A stretch of 64,000 nt of DNA from Nodularia sp. NIES-3585 (lineage in GTDB: Bacteria > Cyanobacteriota > Cyanobacteriia > Cyanobacteriales > Nostocaceae): the NCBI RefSeq assembly GCF_002218065.1, contig NZ_BDUB01000001.1:4249118-4313117 (forward strand), in the 5' to 3' direction. Position 1 is the first letter of the stretch. Each line of letters begins with the position of its first letter. The notes beneath the pieces were generated by a model that was not told where the DNA came from, searched no databases, and worked only from the letters and a program-made list of their open reading frames with translations. Made by a program: the position numbers and the translations under genes. This document shows positions 7,752 through 15,971 of this stretch, piece by piece.

Positions 7752-9479
7752 CTAATTTATTTCTTGGCGACGATGATGAGCCGCTTGTAATAATAAAGAC
7801 TCAGCAAAAGCGATCGCATCCGTGGCTGACTTACCACCAGCTAACTGCGCCAGTTCTTCTCGGCGATGGCTGAGATTTTCTAAATTAGTGACTCGCACCA
7901 CAGTGCGCTGCTCAGTATTACTACCTTGAGTAATAGTTTGTTTATCTACACGAAAATGTCGATCAGCCATCGCGGCAATTAAAGGCTGATGGGTAACACA
8001 TAATACTTGGTTATTTTGACTTAACTGATGTAATTTTTCTGCGATCGCTTGAGCTACTCTACCAGAAACGCCCACGTCAATTTCATCAAATACCATGGTT
8101 TCGGCAGCATCCCCTTGGGAAAAACAAGCTTTCAGCGCTAGTAAAAAGCGACTCATTTCACCCCCAGAAGCGATCGCAATTAAAGGTTGCAGAGGTTCCC
8201 CAGGGTTAGGGCTAAACATAAAAGTAATTTTATCTGCACCTGCGGCTGTGGGGGAAATCGGCGCTATTTCAACTTGAAACTTCACCTTTTCCATCGCTAA
8301 CGGCTTAAGTTCACACAGCAATTGAGATTCTAAATGTGCTGCGGTTTGGCGACGCAATTTAGTTAACTTTGCACAAGCTTGGGTAAGGTGTGCAGAACAC
8401 GCTGCTTCCTGCTGTTCTAAACTTTCAATAGATTGTTCGCTATCATTGAGTTCTGCCAATTCCTCTTGGATGCGTTGATAGTATGCGATCGCTTCTGTCA
8501 AAGTCGGCCCATACTTGCGACAAATTTGTTTTAATTCTTGAATGCGTTCTTCTACTTCTTGCAATCGTTGGGGATCAGCTTCCAAACTACTTCCATAAGC
8601 ATTAATTTGTCTTCCCACCTCAATCATTACAGTTTGAGCATCCCTGACCAAATCTAACAGAGGTTGCAGTTGCACATCGTACTCTACCATGTCAGTTAAC
8701 GTCGCTTCACTGTCCCCCAATAAATCTGCGGCGGCTGGGGTTTCATTATCATTTTGATACAGGGATTGATACACCTTGTAACTCATCTGTTGCAATTCAA
8801 CAACATGATTGAGGCGTTCCCGTTCTTGCACCAATTGTTCCCATTCCTGGGAATCATGAAGATTAGCACCTGCCAATTCCTGGATTTGATAGGTAAGTAA
8901 ATCGAGTTGCTGGAGACGTTCCCGTTCTGATGTCCGGCGTTTTTCCAATACCAGATGGGCTTTTTGGTAAGCAGTAAAAGCCGTAGCGATGATTTGACGC
9001 TGTTGTAGCAGCGAGTCACCACCGTAGACATCTAACCATTCTCGAATTTGAGCCGATTGTCCCACCTGTACAGTTTGACCTTGGGCGGTAATTTCCACCA
9101 AGCGATCGCGCAAACCTCCCATAATTTGCCGATTTACCAACACCCCATTCACCCGCGACCGACTGCGGATATTACTAGTAGTGGCAGTAATGTCTCGGCT
9201 AACTATTACACAGTTATCTTCAATTAAATCTATTTCTTGTTCAATCAACCAAGCCGTTAAGGAAGGATGAGATGTAAAAGTAGCTTCTACCATTGAGCGA
9301 TTCGTCCCAGTGCGAATAACTCGACTAGAAACTTTACCACCCAAAGCCGCATCAATAGCATCCAAGATAATCGATTTCCCCGCGCCGGTTTCACCTGTCA
9401 GCACATTCAGTCCAGCGCCAAATTCTAATTCTAGTTGGTCAATTAAGGCAAAATTTTGGATTCGCAGGCAAAGTAACAT
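7752..9479 (-). CDS. recN: DNA repair protein RecN
   Basis: A 575-residue SMC-like ATPase for double-strand-break repair. The N-terminus has IQNFALIDQLELEF and the Walker A motif GETGAGKS (about residues 30-37). A long central region predicted to be coiled coil (Gln/Glu-rich, about 150-380) separates it from the C-terminal ATPase half. That half has the signature SGGEMSRFLLALK and the Walker B segment MVFDEIDVGVSG, then VTHQPLIAA. Length and order match full-length RecN. The ATG at 9479 is chosen; a TTG precedes it immediately. The gene stands alone, divergent from the ABC1 kinase gene with a 330-bp gap. Confidence 0.95.
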   Translation of the reverse strand: MLLCLRIQNFALIDQLELEFGAGLNVLTGETGAGKSIILDAIDAALGGKVSSRVIRTGTNRSMVEATFTSHPSLTAWLIEQEIDLIEDNCVIVSRDITATTSNIRSRSRVNGVLVNRQIMGGLRDRLVEITAQGQTVQVGQSAQIREWLDVYGGDSLLQQRQIIATAFTAYQKAHLVLEKRRTSERERLQQLDLLTYQIQELAGANLHDSQEWEQLVQERERLNHVVELQQMSYKVYQSLYQNDNETPAAADLLGDSEATLTDMVEYDVQLQPLLDLVRDAQTVMIEVGRQINAYGSSLEADPQRLQEVEERIQELKQICRKYGPTLTEAIAYYQRIQEELAELNDSEQSIESLEQQEAACSAHLTQACAKLTKLRRQTAAHLESQLLCELKPLAMEKVKFQVEIAPISPTAAGADKITFMFSPNPGEPLQPLIAIASGGEMSRFLLALKACFSQGDAAETMVFDEIDVGVSGRVAQAIAEKLHQLSQNNQVLCVTHQPLIAAMADRHFRVDKQTITQGSNTEQRTVVRVTNLENLSHRREELAQLAGGKSATDAIAFAESLLLQAAHHRRQEIN

Positions 9480-9812
9480 CAACCCAAATTCTCCGTGAGA
9501 GCAGATGCCGAGACTTTTAAGTTACAAAACACTAGACACTATTTTTTCCTTACCTACCCTGGGTACATAATTGAGATGATACAATCCTTGGCGATCAAAA
9601 ATCTACGCTTCCTTGCCATTGCCCGAAGTATCGTATTCACTCTACAAATACGTTGAGGGTGGGAATATCGAGATATTATGAGATTAGTACGGCAATCTCA
9701 GTGTAGCAAACCTGGTAAAAAAAACTCCCATTTATCCATTTTTGAGGGATGATTGTTTGTAAACTTATTGTTACAATACTTTACAAGCTTAATCCGACCA
9801 GTGGCTGACATC

Positions 9813-11831
9813 ATGATTGTTAAGACACTTCCCCCGACTTCCCGAAACACCGAGGACGAACCACAAGTGACTGAAGTATTCACAGAAAATGGCAAATCAA
9901 CTTTGGTTATTCGTTCACCAAAACGCATAATTGACCAAAGTTTAGAGACTGATGCCATACTTTACGATCCCCAAGAGATAGGAGAATATTATCGCCACCG
10001 CCCCCTGAAAGTTTTGCGGCGGATTTTTGCAGTGTTGGGGCCGACACTTTCCTTTGTTTTTGGGTTGTGGTGGGACAGCCGACGGGGAATAGACGTGAAA
10101 AAAGACCAACGTCGAGCTGTTCAGCTGCGAGACTTACTGACGAAACTAGGGCCTGCTTACATCAAAATTGGACAGGCTTTATCCACTAGACCGGATTTGG
10201 TTCCCCCCGCATACCTAGAAGAATTAACGAGGTTACAAGACCAATTACCGCCTTTTGCCAACGAAATTGCTTACCAATTTATTGAAGAAGAATTAGGCGC
10301 ACAACCCCAGGAAATTTACGCCGAACTTTCGCCCCACCCAATTGCGGCTGCTTCTTTGGGGCAAGTTTATAAGGGTAAACTCAAAACTGGTGAAGAAGTT
10401 GCCATTAAAGTTCAACGTCCTGATTTAAGAGAAAGAATTGCCATTGACTTGTTTATTTTGCGCCAACTGGCGGCTTGGGTAAAAAATAGAGTTAAACGAA
10501 TCCGTAGTGACTTAGTTGGTATCCTCGATGAATTAGGCGATCGCATCTTTGAAGAGATGGATTATATTCATGAAGGAGAAAATGCCGAACGCTTTTTTGA
10601 GTTATATGGTCATATAGAAGATATTTACGTACCCAAAATTTACTGGGAATATACCAACCGTCGCGTCCTGACGATGGAGTGGATAAACGGCACAAAATTA
10701 ACCCAAACCGCCGAAATTAACGCCCAAGGTATAGATGCTCGTTATTTGATTGAAGTGGGTGTGCAGTGTTCTCTGCGCCAGCTACTAGAACACGGATTTT
10801 TCCATGCTGACCCCCATCCAGGTAATTTGTTAGCCACACCAGAGGGGAAATTGGCTTATCTCGACTTTGGGATGATGAGTGAGGTACAGCCGCCCCAAAG
10901 ATATGGTTTAATTGAAGCGATCGTTCACGTTGTTAACCGTGACTTTGAAGGTTTAGCTAACGATTACGTAAAATTAGATTTTTTATCCCCAGAAACAGAC
11001 TTAACCCCAATTATTCCCGCATTTGCCAGAGTATTCGCTGATGCTCAAGGAGCCAGTGTTGCGGACTTAAACATCAAAAGCATCACTGATGAACTCTCAG
11101 CTTTAATGTATGAATATCCTTTCCGTGTTCCTCCCTATTACGCTTTAATTATTCGCTCCCTGGTAACTTTGGAAGGTATTGCAATATATATAGACCCGGA
11201 ATTCAAAGTTCTCAGTGAAGCTTATCCTTATGTTGCGAAACGCCTGTTAACCGACGAAGCACCGCAATTAAGAACATCTCTGCAAAATTTGCTGTTTAAG
11301 GATAAAAAATTCCGGTGGAATCGGTTAGAAAACTTGCTGCGTAATGCTAAGAAAAATCAAGATTACGACTTCAATCTAGTTTTGAACCAGGGAGTAGAAT
11401 TTCTCTCTTCTGAACGTGGTTCATTTATTCGAGATAGGCTGGTAGATGAATTTGTGAATGGAGTGAATGCTGTAGGCAAAAATGCTCTGCACAATTTCAC
11501 TTATGTACTGCGAGAACGAGTAGGTTTGACAGCAGTTAACGAAACTCCAGGGGCGACAGTTGAACAACAACAAACCTTAGAGCATATTAAAAATATTTTA
11601 AATATTCTCCAAGCCACCCGTGGTTTTGACCCACTACAACTAGCACCCCAACTGGCTCAATTGTTAGTAAATCCAGGTGTCCAGCGTTTGGGTCAGCAAG
11701 TTACCAATCGCCTGACGCAGAAAGCTATAGCTCGTTTAATTCGCGAGTTATTAGCTGCGGAAGAAGTTAACAACAGCAAAGGTGATGCGTTAAATAAACC
11801 TGCAAGAGCATCTTTACCTGCAAGAGTGTAG
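9813..11831 (+). CDS. ABC1/AarF (UbiB-type) atypical kinase
   Basis: A protein of about 670 residues of the ABC1/ADCK/UbiB family. Visible signatures are KIGQALSTRPDLVPP (the family KxGQ motif), AIKVQRP (ATP-binding Lys), FFHADPHPGN (catalytic loop) and LDFGMM (metal-binding DFG-type Asp). Family members support prenylquinone (plastoquinone, tocopherol) metabolism in cyanobacteria and plastids. The exact role of this one of several paralogues is unknown. The C-terminal part has hydrophobic or amphipathic stretches and may associate with membranes. I use the ATG at 9813 (MIVKTLPP); an in-frame TTG at 9753 with GAGGG upstream is an alternative. Confidence 0.88.
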   Translation: MIVKTLPPTSRNTEDEPQVTEVFTENGKSTLVIRSPKRIIDQSLETDAILYDPQEIGEYYRHRPLKVLRRIFAVLGPTLSFVFGLWWDSRRGIDVKKDQRRAVQLRDLLTKLGPAYIKIGQALSTRPDLVPPAYLEELTRLQDQLPPFANEIAYQFIEEELGAQPQEIYAELSPHPIAAASLGQVYKGKLKTGEEVAIKVQRPDLRERIAIDLFILRQLAAWVKNRVKRIRSDLVGILDELGDRIFEEMDYIHEGENAERFFELYGHIEDIYVPKIYWEYTNRRVLTMEWINGTKLTQTAEINAQGIDARYLIEVGVQCSLRQLLEHGFFHADPHPGNLLATPEGKLAYLDFGMMSEVQPPQRYGLIEAIVHVVNRDFEGLANDYVKLDFLSPETDLTPIIPAFARVFADAQGASVADLNIKSITDELSALMYEYPFRVPPYYALIIRSLVTLEGIAIYIDPEFKVLSEAYPYVAKRLLTDEAPQLRTSLQNLLFKDKKFRWNRLENLLRNAKKNQDYDFNLVLNQGVEFLSSERGSFIRDRLVDEFVNGVNAVGKNALHNFTYVLRERVGLTAVNETPGATVEQQQTLEHIKNILNILQATRGFDPLQLAPQLAQLLVNPGVQRLGQQVTNRLTQKAIARLIRELLAAEEVNNSKGDALNKPARASLPARV

Positions 11832-11846
11832 AACCTCACCCCCTAC

Positions 11847-11870
11847 CCCTCTCCTTGCTAAGGAGAGGGG
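11847..11870. terminator. Hairpin repeat after the ABC1 kinase gene
   Basis: Perfect 11-bp arms CCCCTCTCCTT / AAGGAGAGGGG with a 2-base loop, starting 16 bp after the stop codon. It belongs to the CCCCACC/REP repeat family. It could act as a terminator, but only AGAATTT follows, not a T-run. Confidence 0.4.
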
Positions 11871-11901
11871 AGAATTTAATCCAAATCAAAAACCAGTATT
11901 T

Positions 11902-11970
11902 GTAGGTTGGGTAGAGCAACGCGAAACCCAACATCCTTGCCTGCGTTGCGCTACGCTTAACCCAACCTAC
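11902..11970. repeat. Inverted repeat with GTAGGTTGGGT ends
   Basis: Arms GTAGGTTGGGT (11902-11912) and ACCCAACCTAC (11960-11970) enclose inner GCGTTGCGCTACGC sequence. This is a common Nostocales intergenic repeat. A related element (14392-14468) lies on the other side of the retroelement remnant. Confidence 0.65.
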
Positions 11971-12103
11971 CTCTACGTCTAATCCACTATTTTAGGCTCG
12001 TCAATCCACTACTTGCATTGGGAGAAAGTTCTGTTTAACAGAATATTTATGAGAATTGGGCAACTGTTCGGCTCTGACACCTACCAAGCTACCCAATTCC
12101 GTT

Positions 12104-12502
12104 TTATCTTCGGATACCGTTGGAACGAGCAAAGTTGGTAAATCGCCGCAAAGCGCGATGAGTACCGAAACCTACGCGATTCGCATAAGAATCACCGATA
12201 AAGCTGGATTCAATCAGAGGTACAATAATATTACATAAAGCATGATGTACTACTCTATCTCGGTAGGGAGCAGCAGAAATCATGCGAATTTTTGGCTCTT
12301 TAATATAAAAGGTTCTATATTCACCCGGCTGATAAGTTTGATTAGTTAGTTCTGTTTGTAATTTAGCTAATTCGGCTTCTAAATTATAGTTAAAAGCTAA
12401 AACATTTTCTCGAAATCTTTTACCTCTTTGGGCTTTTTTAGCGGCTAGGAGGAGATTTTCAAAATTAATAATTTGATGATAAAGATTCCCGTAACGTTTC
12501 AT
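12104..12502 (-). pseudogene. DGR-type reverse transcriptase, N-terminal fragment
   Basis: 132 codons starting [20 protein letters not shown] and including [46 protein letters not shown] and [15 protein letters not shown]. This is the characteristic N-terminal third of reverse transcriptases of diversity-generating retroelements and their relatives (fingers subdomain, RT0-RT2). The normal protein is about 350-400 residues. Palm motifs, including the YxDD catalytic box, are absent because the frame ends just after FARS, where unrelated sequence is joined. It starts one base after the stop of the avd-like gene (TAAATG), the expected coupled arrangement. Non-functional as it stands. Confidence 0.85.
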
Positions 12503-12859
12503 TTAATTTTTTACAGATTTTTGGTAATTGCTCTGTTGTTTAATCCAACCACCTAAATCTACACCAATTTCATTAATTAATTTGCCTGCATATTCATATC
12601 GGTGGATGGGAATTAAATTAAATTCAAACAATATCCTAGTTTGATATTTTAAAATATCTATAATGCTTTTGAGGGGTTCTAACACACTGAGTTTTTCTTG
12701 GCGATAGCGAGCAACCAATAAGCCCTCTAGCAAATCATATAATTGATTGGTCATTCTGTCACCCAGGGTAAATTTATGAATTTTGGGCAACCGAGTGAGA
12801 ATTGGGATGTACCATTTAATCAGGTCGTAGGTTTTTTGGATGATTGGTAATTCTTCCAT
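12503..12859 (-). CDS. avd: DGR accessory variability determinant (Avd)-like protein
   Basis: 118 residues, all-helical in appearance (four predicted helices, with LPKIHKFTLGDRMTNQLYDLLEGL and EYAGKLINEIGVDLGGWIK). This matches the Avd/four-helix-bundle family in size (about 120-130 residues) and in the KFTLGDR-type motif. Avd forms a positively charged pentamer that binds the DGR reverse transcriptase and the template RNA for mutagenic cDNA synthesis. It sits between the target gene (168 bp upstream) and the reverse transcriptase fragment (directly downstream), the order known from phage and cyanobacterial DGRs. The gene itself is intact. With the partner truncated it presumably has no local function. 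Confidence 0.8.
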   Translation of the reverse strand: MEELPIIQKTYDLIKWYIPILTRLPKIHKFTLGDRMTNQLYDLLEGLLVARYRQEKLSVLEPLKSIIDILKYQTRILFEFNLIPIHRYEYAGKLINEIGVDLGGWIKQQSNYQKSVKN

Positions 12860-13026
12860 TGAATATTTGAGTAATTTTGCTGTTTGATTTACAAAATAGA
12901 TTTTATCTGCTATCTTAGATATTAAGAGTATATTCTCCTCAAAAAAAATTGATCGCTCCGTTTCACTACGCTAGGAAAGGGCAAAGAGGAACAAGAGCAA
13001 AGAGCAGAGGGCTAGAGTGCAAAGGG

Positions 13027-14364
13027 CTAAAGAGTCCTCGCCGCCGCACCACTACAGACCACCCGAAAACCGATAACGAAGTGCGCGAAGGCTGGGTAGT
13101 CGTAGTAGCGAAGGGCAGAACGACAGAATTCAGGATAGTTGTTCCACGAACCACCGCGCAGCAGCCGTATATTTTGATTATCATTATCAATCCAGGCAGC
13201 ACCATTATCAGGCGCACCGTCATAGTTACTGTGCCAGGTATCTAAACACCATTGCCACAGATTTCCGTGCATATCATACAAGCCAAAGGCATTAGGAGGA
13301 AAGCTGCCTACAGGCGTTGTTTTTTCTCGATACTGTCCTTTCGGGCTATTGCTATAAGTGTAGTTACCATCATAGTTAGCCACTTCAGTTGTAATTATAT
13401 CACCAAAATGGAAATGTGTTACAGTGCCTGCACGACAAGCATATTCCCATTCCGCCTCACTGGGTAGTCGATAATCACGACCTGTTTTTTGAGACAGTCT
13501 CTGGCAAAACTCAACTGCATCATACCACGAAATACTCTCTACAGGAAGATGATCATCCCCTTTAAAATAAGATGGTCGAGTATCTAGTTTTCTATGAATT
13601 TGTGGAAAAGATGCAGCCACTCTTGCCCATTGTGCTTGAGTTACTAAGTATCTTCCCATATAAAAGTCTGGAACTGTTACTTGGTGTTCGGGGCGTTCAT
13701 CATCGCTGCTTCCTTCCTCTTTTTCGGAAGCACCCATCATAAAAGTATCACCAGGAATCTTAACCATTTCTAGCTTTATACTGTGACCTAAATCTTCTAT
13801 AAAGCCTTGAGCTTTTTGTTGTGTAGGTTTCGAGGGAGTTGGATAAGTAATATGATGCTGAACAGGTGGTAAAAGTCTCAGATTACCAAGGGCTGGTTTT
13901 TCATTTGCAGGTTGATTAGTTAAGTGGCGATAAAGGTTTTCATAGCCTTCATCATTATGAGCAAAATAATAAGTAGTTCCTTGCAAAGGAGTAGGGATGT
14001 CCTCAACTTTACCCGATTCGAGTAATACAGGGATAAACTTGCGATTTAATGTACCTTTATTGTAAAAGTTTTGACATATCAGATTTCCTTCCCATCCCAC
14101 ACCATTTCCTTGTCCTGGTTCTTTTTTACCCTCGTAACTAAGTTTATATTTTGCAGTACATATTACTAGAACAAAATCAGCTTGCTCAATTTGTTTTTCC
14201 ATCCAGCGCGGCCAGCCTTCAGGAGGCGAGAATTCATATCGGTCAAGATTGCAGTCAATTCCCGATTCACGTAGCTTATTCGATAATGCTAATACGCTTT
14301 GTTGATGTTCAGGCGAGTCCCAACTATAGCTAATAAAGACTTTTGGCGGAGTCTGATTTGACAT
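13027..14364 (-). CDS. SEFIR/TIR-like plus formylglycine-enzyme-fold protein; probable DGR target
   Basis: 445 residues from MSNQTPPKVF. Residues about 7-150 form a SEFIR/TIR-like domain: VFISYSWDSPEHQ, GIDCNLDRYE, GWPRWMEKQIEQADFVLVIC and GVGWEGNLI, whose Glu could be the NADase-type Glu (inference). A linker leads to an FGE-sulfatase domain (about 200-445): MVKIPGDTFMMGAS, DFYMGRYLVTQAQW, YRLPSEAEWEYACRAGT, NAFGLYDMHGNLWQWC, and finally RGGSWNNYPEFCRSALRYY up to GFRVVC. That C-type-lectin-like fold is the standard carrier of DGR variable regions. Upstream in-frame codons from 14436 translate a dispersed repeat, so the start at 14364 is preferred. A ligand-sensing immune effector is plausible but unproven. 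Confidence 0.85.
   Translation of the reverse strand: MSNQTPPKVFISYSWDSPEHQQSVLALSNKLRESGIDCNLDRYEFSPPEGWPRWMEKQIEQADFVLVICTAKYKLSYEGKKEPGQGNGVGWEGNLICQNFYNKGTLNRKFIPVLLESGKVEDIPTPLQGTTYYFAHNDEGYENLYRHLTNQPANEKPALGNLRLLPPVQHHITYPTPSKPTQQKAQGFIEDLGHSIKLEMVKIPGDTFMMGASEKEEGSSDDERPEHQVTVPDFYMGRYLVTQAQWARVAASFPQIHRKLDTRPSYFKGDDHLPVESISWYDAVEFCQRLSQKTGRDYRLPSEAEWEYACRAGTVTHFHFGDIITTEVANYDGNYTYSNSPKGQYREKTTPVGSFPPNAFGLYDMHGNLWQWCLDTWHSNYDGAPDNGAAWIDNDNQNIRLLRGGSWNNYPEFCRSALRYYDYPAFAHFVIGFRVVCSGAAARTL
13041..13165 (-). other. Putative DGR variable region (VR) at the 3' end of the target gene
   Basis: In the last 45 or so codons the fixed frame (RGGSW, CRSA, GFRVVC) alternates with codons that are nearly all NNC or NNT: AAC AAC TAT, TTC, CTT, TAC TAC GAC TAC, TTC, CAC TTC GTT ATC. 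That is the footprint expected when AAY template codons are changed at adenines. The GC-rich end (GGTTTTCGGGTGGTCTG and GGTGCGGCGG) would be the homing-initiation site. No template repeat was found by eye in the window. Confidence 0.6.
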
Positions 14365-14391
14365 ATTTTTAAATAGGTAAAGATAAACCAA

Positions 14392-14468
14392 GTAGGGTGT
14401 GTTGTCGCGCAGCGCAACGCACCACCAACAATTCAAGGTGCGTTAGCCTACGGCATAACACACCCTAC
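14392..14468. repeat. Inverted repeat with GTAGGGTGTGTT ends
   Basis: Arms GTAGGGTGTGTT (14392-14403) and AACACACCCTAC (14457-14468), with inner GCGCAACGCACC / GGTGCGTTAGCC. This is a common Nostocales element. It is read as a spurious N-terminal extension if the adjacent target gene is started at 14436. The 300 bp beyond it (to 14760) are AT-rich with nothing recognisable. Confidence 0.65.
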
Positions 14469-14760
14469 ATATAATTTATGTATTTTCATACATATAAAAT
14501 TTCGCCCATTTAATTAATACCTAAAAACAAAATAACACCAGTTTATAACTAATGTTCATAATTTCCCGAATTATACTCACTCAAAACACAAATAGTATAT
14601 TTTTCAATATGTTTTAAGTGTGTACTTAGCATAGCATTGTTCTACATAGCAATAAATAGAGACACGGCTAAAATATTAAAATTTATAAGTTTTTAATTAC
14701 TTCGTAAAAATAAAAATATATTTGACTTTTGATTCTCATTGAGAAATGAACAAAAAGATC

Positions 14761-14793
14761 AGATCCCCGACTTCTTCAAGAAGTCGGGGATCT
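14761..14793 (-). terminator. Strong hairpin downstream of the 2-TM membrane protein gene
   Basis: Perfect 16-bp arms (AGATCCCCGACTTCTT / AAGAAGTCGGGGATCT) around a single base. On the minus strand it is followed by GATCTTTTTG. It lies 12-44 bp past the stop of the gene at 14805-15266, so it may terminate that transcript. The same hairpin sequence is known to me as a dispersed Nostocales repeat, so termination could be incidental. Confidence 0.55.
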
Positions 14794-14804
14794 AAGCCTC
14801 TCGA

Positions 14805-15266
14805 CTATAAAATGAAAAACCTAGCAATAATCACGGTGATTAATAATGTTAAATAAAACGGGTAAACAGAAAAAGAAAGACTAGAGGTAAATAATAAATT
14901 GACAACATTCATGCCTTTTGGTGGCTTCAGCATAAAAAGCTGATCAATTGTTACTTCGCCTGAATGTAACTCTTTGACAAAATCGTTATATATCTGCCGA
15001 AAGCTGCGTTCTTGACCCAAATAATATGAATCTAGTAAAAAGAACAGCAGAATGGGGATGAGAGATATCCAAGCATAAGTAGGCTTATTCTTATCCGCTA
15101 ATACTACTAAAGTTGCCGAAACCAGAGAAATACACCAAGTTTTGCAGCTGGCGCTATTATTTGCCATCCGGGCAATAACCCCTTGCAAAATATTCAGATA
15201 ACTCTGCACAGAGTTAGAATCAGGGTCTACCTTATGTGGTTGTGACTGCGGATTATAGTTACTCAC
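14805..15266 (-). CDS. Small membrane protein, two or three TM segments, unknown function
   Basis: 153 residues. Hydrophobic segments lie at about 45-60 (WCISLVSATLVVLA), 65-82 (YAWISLIPILLFFLL) and at the C-terminus (about 128-152, SVYPFYLTLLITVIIARF). Between them is a charged cytosolic loop (GQERSFRQIYNDFVKELHSGE). The pattern SYLNILQGVIARMANNSASCKTW looks conserved, and small proteins of this look are found in cyanobacterial genomes beside nucleotide-signalling or TIR-type systems, but I cannot name a family with confidence. It lies 440 bp upstream of the SEFIR-FGE gene on the same strand, so it may be an accessory or membrane effector of it (inference). A strong hairpin follows the stop. 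Confidence 0.65.
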   Translation of the reverse strand: MSNYNPQSQPHKVDPDSNSVQSYLNILQGVIARMANNSASCKTWCISLVSATLVVLADKNKPTYAWISLIPILLFFLLDSYYLGQERSFRQIYNDFVKELHSGEVTIDQLFMLKPPKGMNVVNLLFTSSLSFSVYPFYLTLLITVIIARFFIL

Positions 15267-15354
15267 GGAAACTTTTCGCTACTGTTGTGGTATTTTAATT
15301 TTTATTGTATATCGTTGACGCTGCTTGATTGAATCCACAATGGATAAAATCGAG

Positions 15355-15798
15355 CTACGAGTTATCCTGAGATTCTCGCTGTTGTCCATTTCTGTCACGT
15401 TTAAGACTTTCTTCCAAAGCTTGAATCTGTTCTCGACGGGCTTCTAATTCTAAAGAACGACGTGCTAAATCTTGATTTTGTAAAGTTAGGGATTGTCGCC
15501 AACTTTCGGCGCGTTCTGCTTCTTGTTGCAAGTCAGCCGGTGTCATCCCAATGCTGAGGTAAGTTTGGACTAAATTTAGTACCCAGTTGCTAGCATCTTC
15601 TAAACTTTCAATGTCACCAGTAGGGGAAAGCTGCACTAAAACCAGCAAGTTCTCACTCATGGTAGTTCCTTTGCCTAACAAAATAACAGCCTCATCTGGA
15701 ATAACTACCCAAAGGCTTTCAGTTTCCTGACGTGCTAACAAGCGTAATTGATACTTGTCTAAAAATTTGTTTTTATTTACTTGAGCTAGATATAGCAT
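15355..15798 (-). CDS. Conserved cyanobacterial hypothetical protein with C-terminal coiled coil
   Basis: 147 residues. The N-terminal half (LYLAQVNKNKFLDKYQLRLLA, then ESLWVVIPDEAVIL) looks like a small beta-rich domain. The C-terminal half is Glu/Arg/Gln-rich (QQEAERAESWRQSLTLQNQ onward) and should form a coiled coil. Proteins of this build occur widely in cyanobacteria without an assigned function. It is transcribed on the minus strand towards the membrane-protein gene with an 88-bp gap, so an operon is possible. The tail is hydrophilic, and no catalytic motif or membrane segment is seen. Probably soluble. Confidence 0.7.
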   Translation of the reverse strand: MLYLAQVNKNKFLDKYQLRLLARQETESLWVVIPDEAVILLGKGTTMSENLLVLVQLSPTGDIESLEDASNWVLNLVQTYLSIGMTPADLQQEAERAESWRQSLTLQNQDLARRSLELEARREQIQALEESLKRDRNGQQRESQDNS

Positions 15799-15837
15799 GG
15801 CTTTAGTTTCAGATTTGAATTGCCAAAATATTTTTTA

Positions 15838-15940
15838 TAGCTGGGGAGTGGGGAGTGGGGAGTGGGGAGTGGGTTAAAACCCGAATGGTGTCTAAGTTTG
15901 ATTATCCGTTTATGTCTTAACCTCCTTGGCGGTTGCTATA
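15838..15940 (+). repeat. MITE-like repeat copy A (GGGGAGT heptamers plus conserved core)
   Basis: TATAGCTGGGGAG opens the copy, followed by tandem GGGGAGT heptamers. Then comes a conserved core, GTTAAAACCCGAATGGTGTC and TTATGTCTTAACCTCCTTGG, ending TTGCTATA. The ends TATAGC / GCTATA form a short terminal inverted repeat. Three other copies lie at 28569-28700, 29361-29462 (inverted) and 37754-37851. No coding capacity. Confidence 0.75.
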
Positions 15941-15971
15941 AGTTTAGACATCCACCTGATTCTATAACTCT

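Noticed and set aside
12049-12141. Plus-strand frame MRIGQLFGSDTYQATQF... ending in Trp, looking like an outer-membrane beta strand
   Set aside because: Very short and without a domain; the opposite strand gives an equally plausible tail, so neither is called a gene.
12860-13026. Gap between target gene and avd as the DGR template repeat
   Set aside because: No similarity to the variable region; it holds CTTTGC-type repeats and an AT-rich leader.
12949-13245. Plus-strand reading frame over the 3' end of the target gene
   Set aside because: It is the antisense shadow of the FGE domain and has low-complexity composition.
14365-14436. N-terminal extension of the SEFIR-FGE protein
   Set aside because: These 24 codons read through a dispersed inverted repeat; the natural domain start is at 14364.
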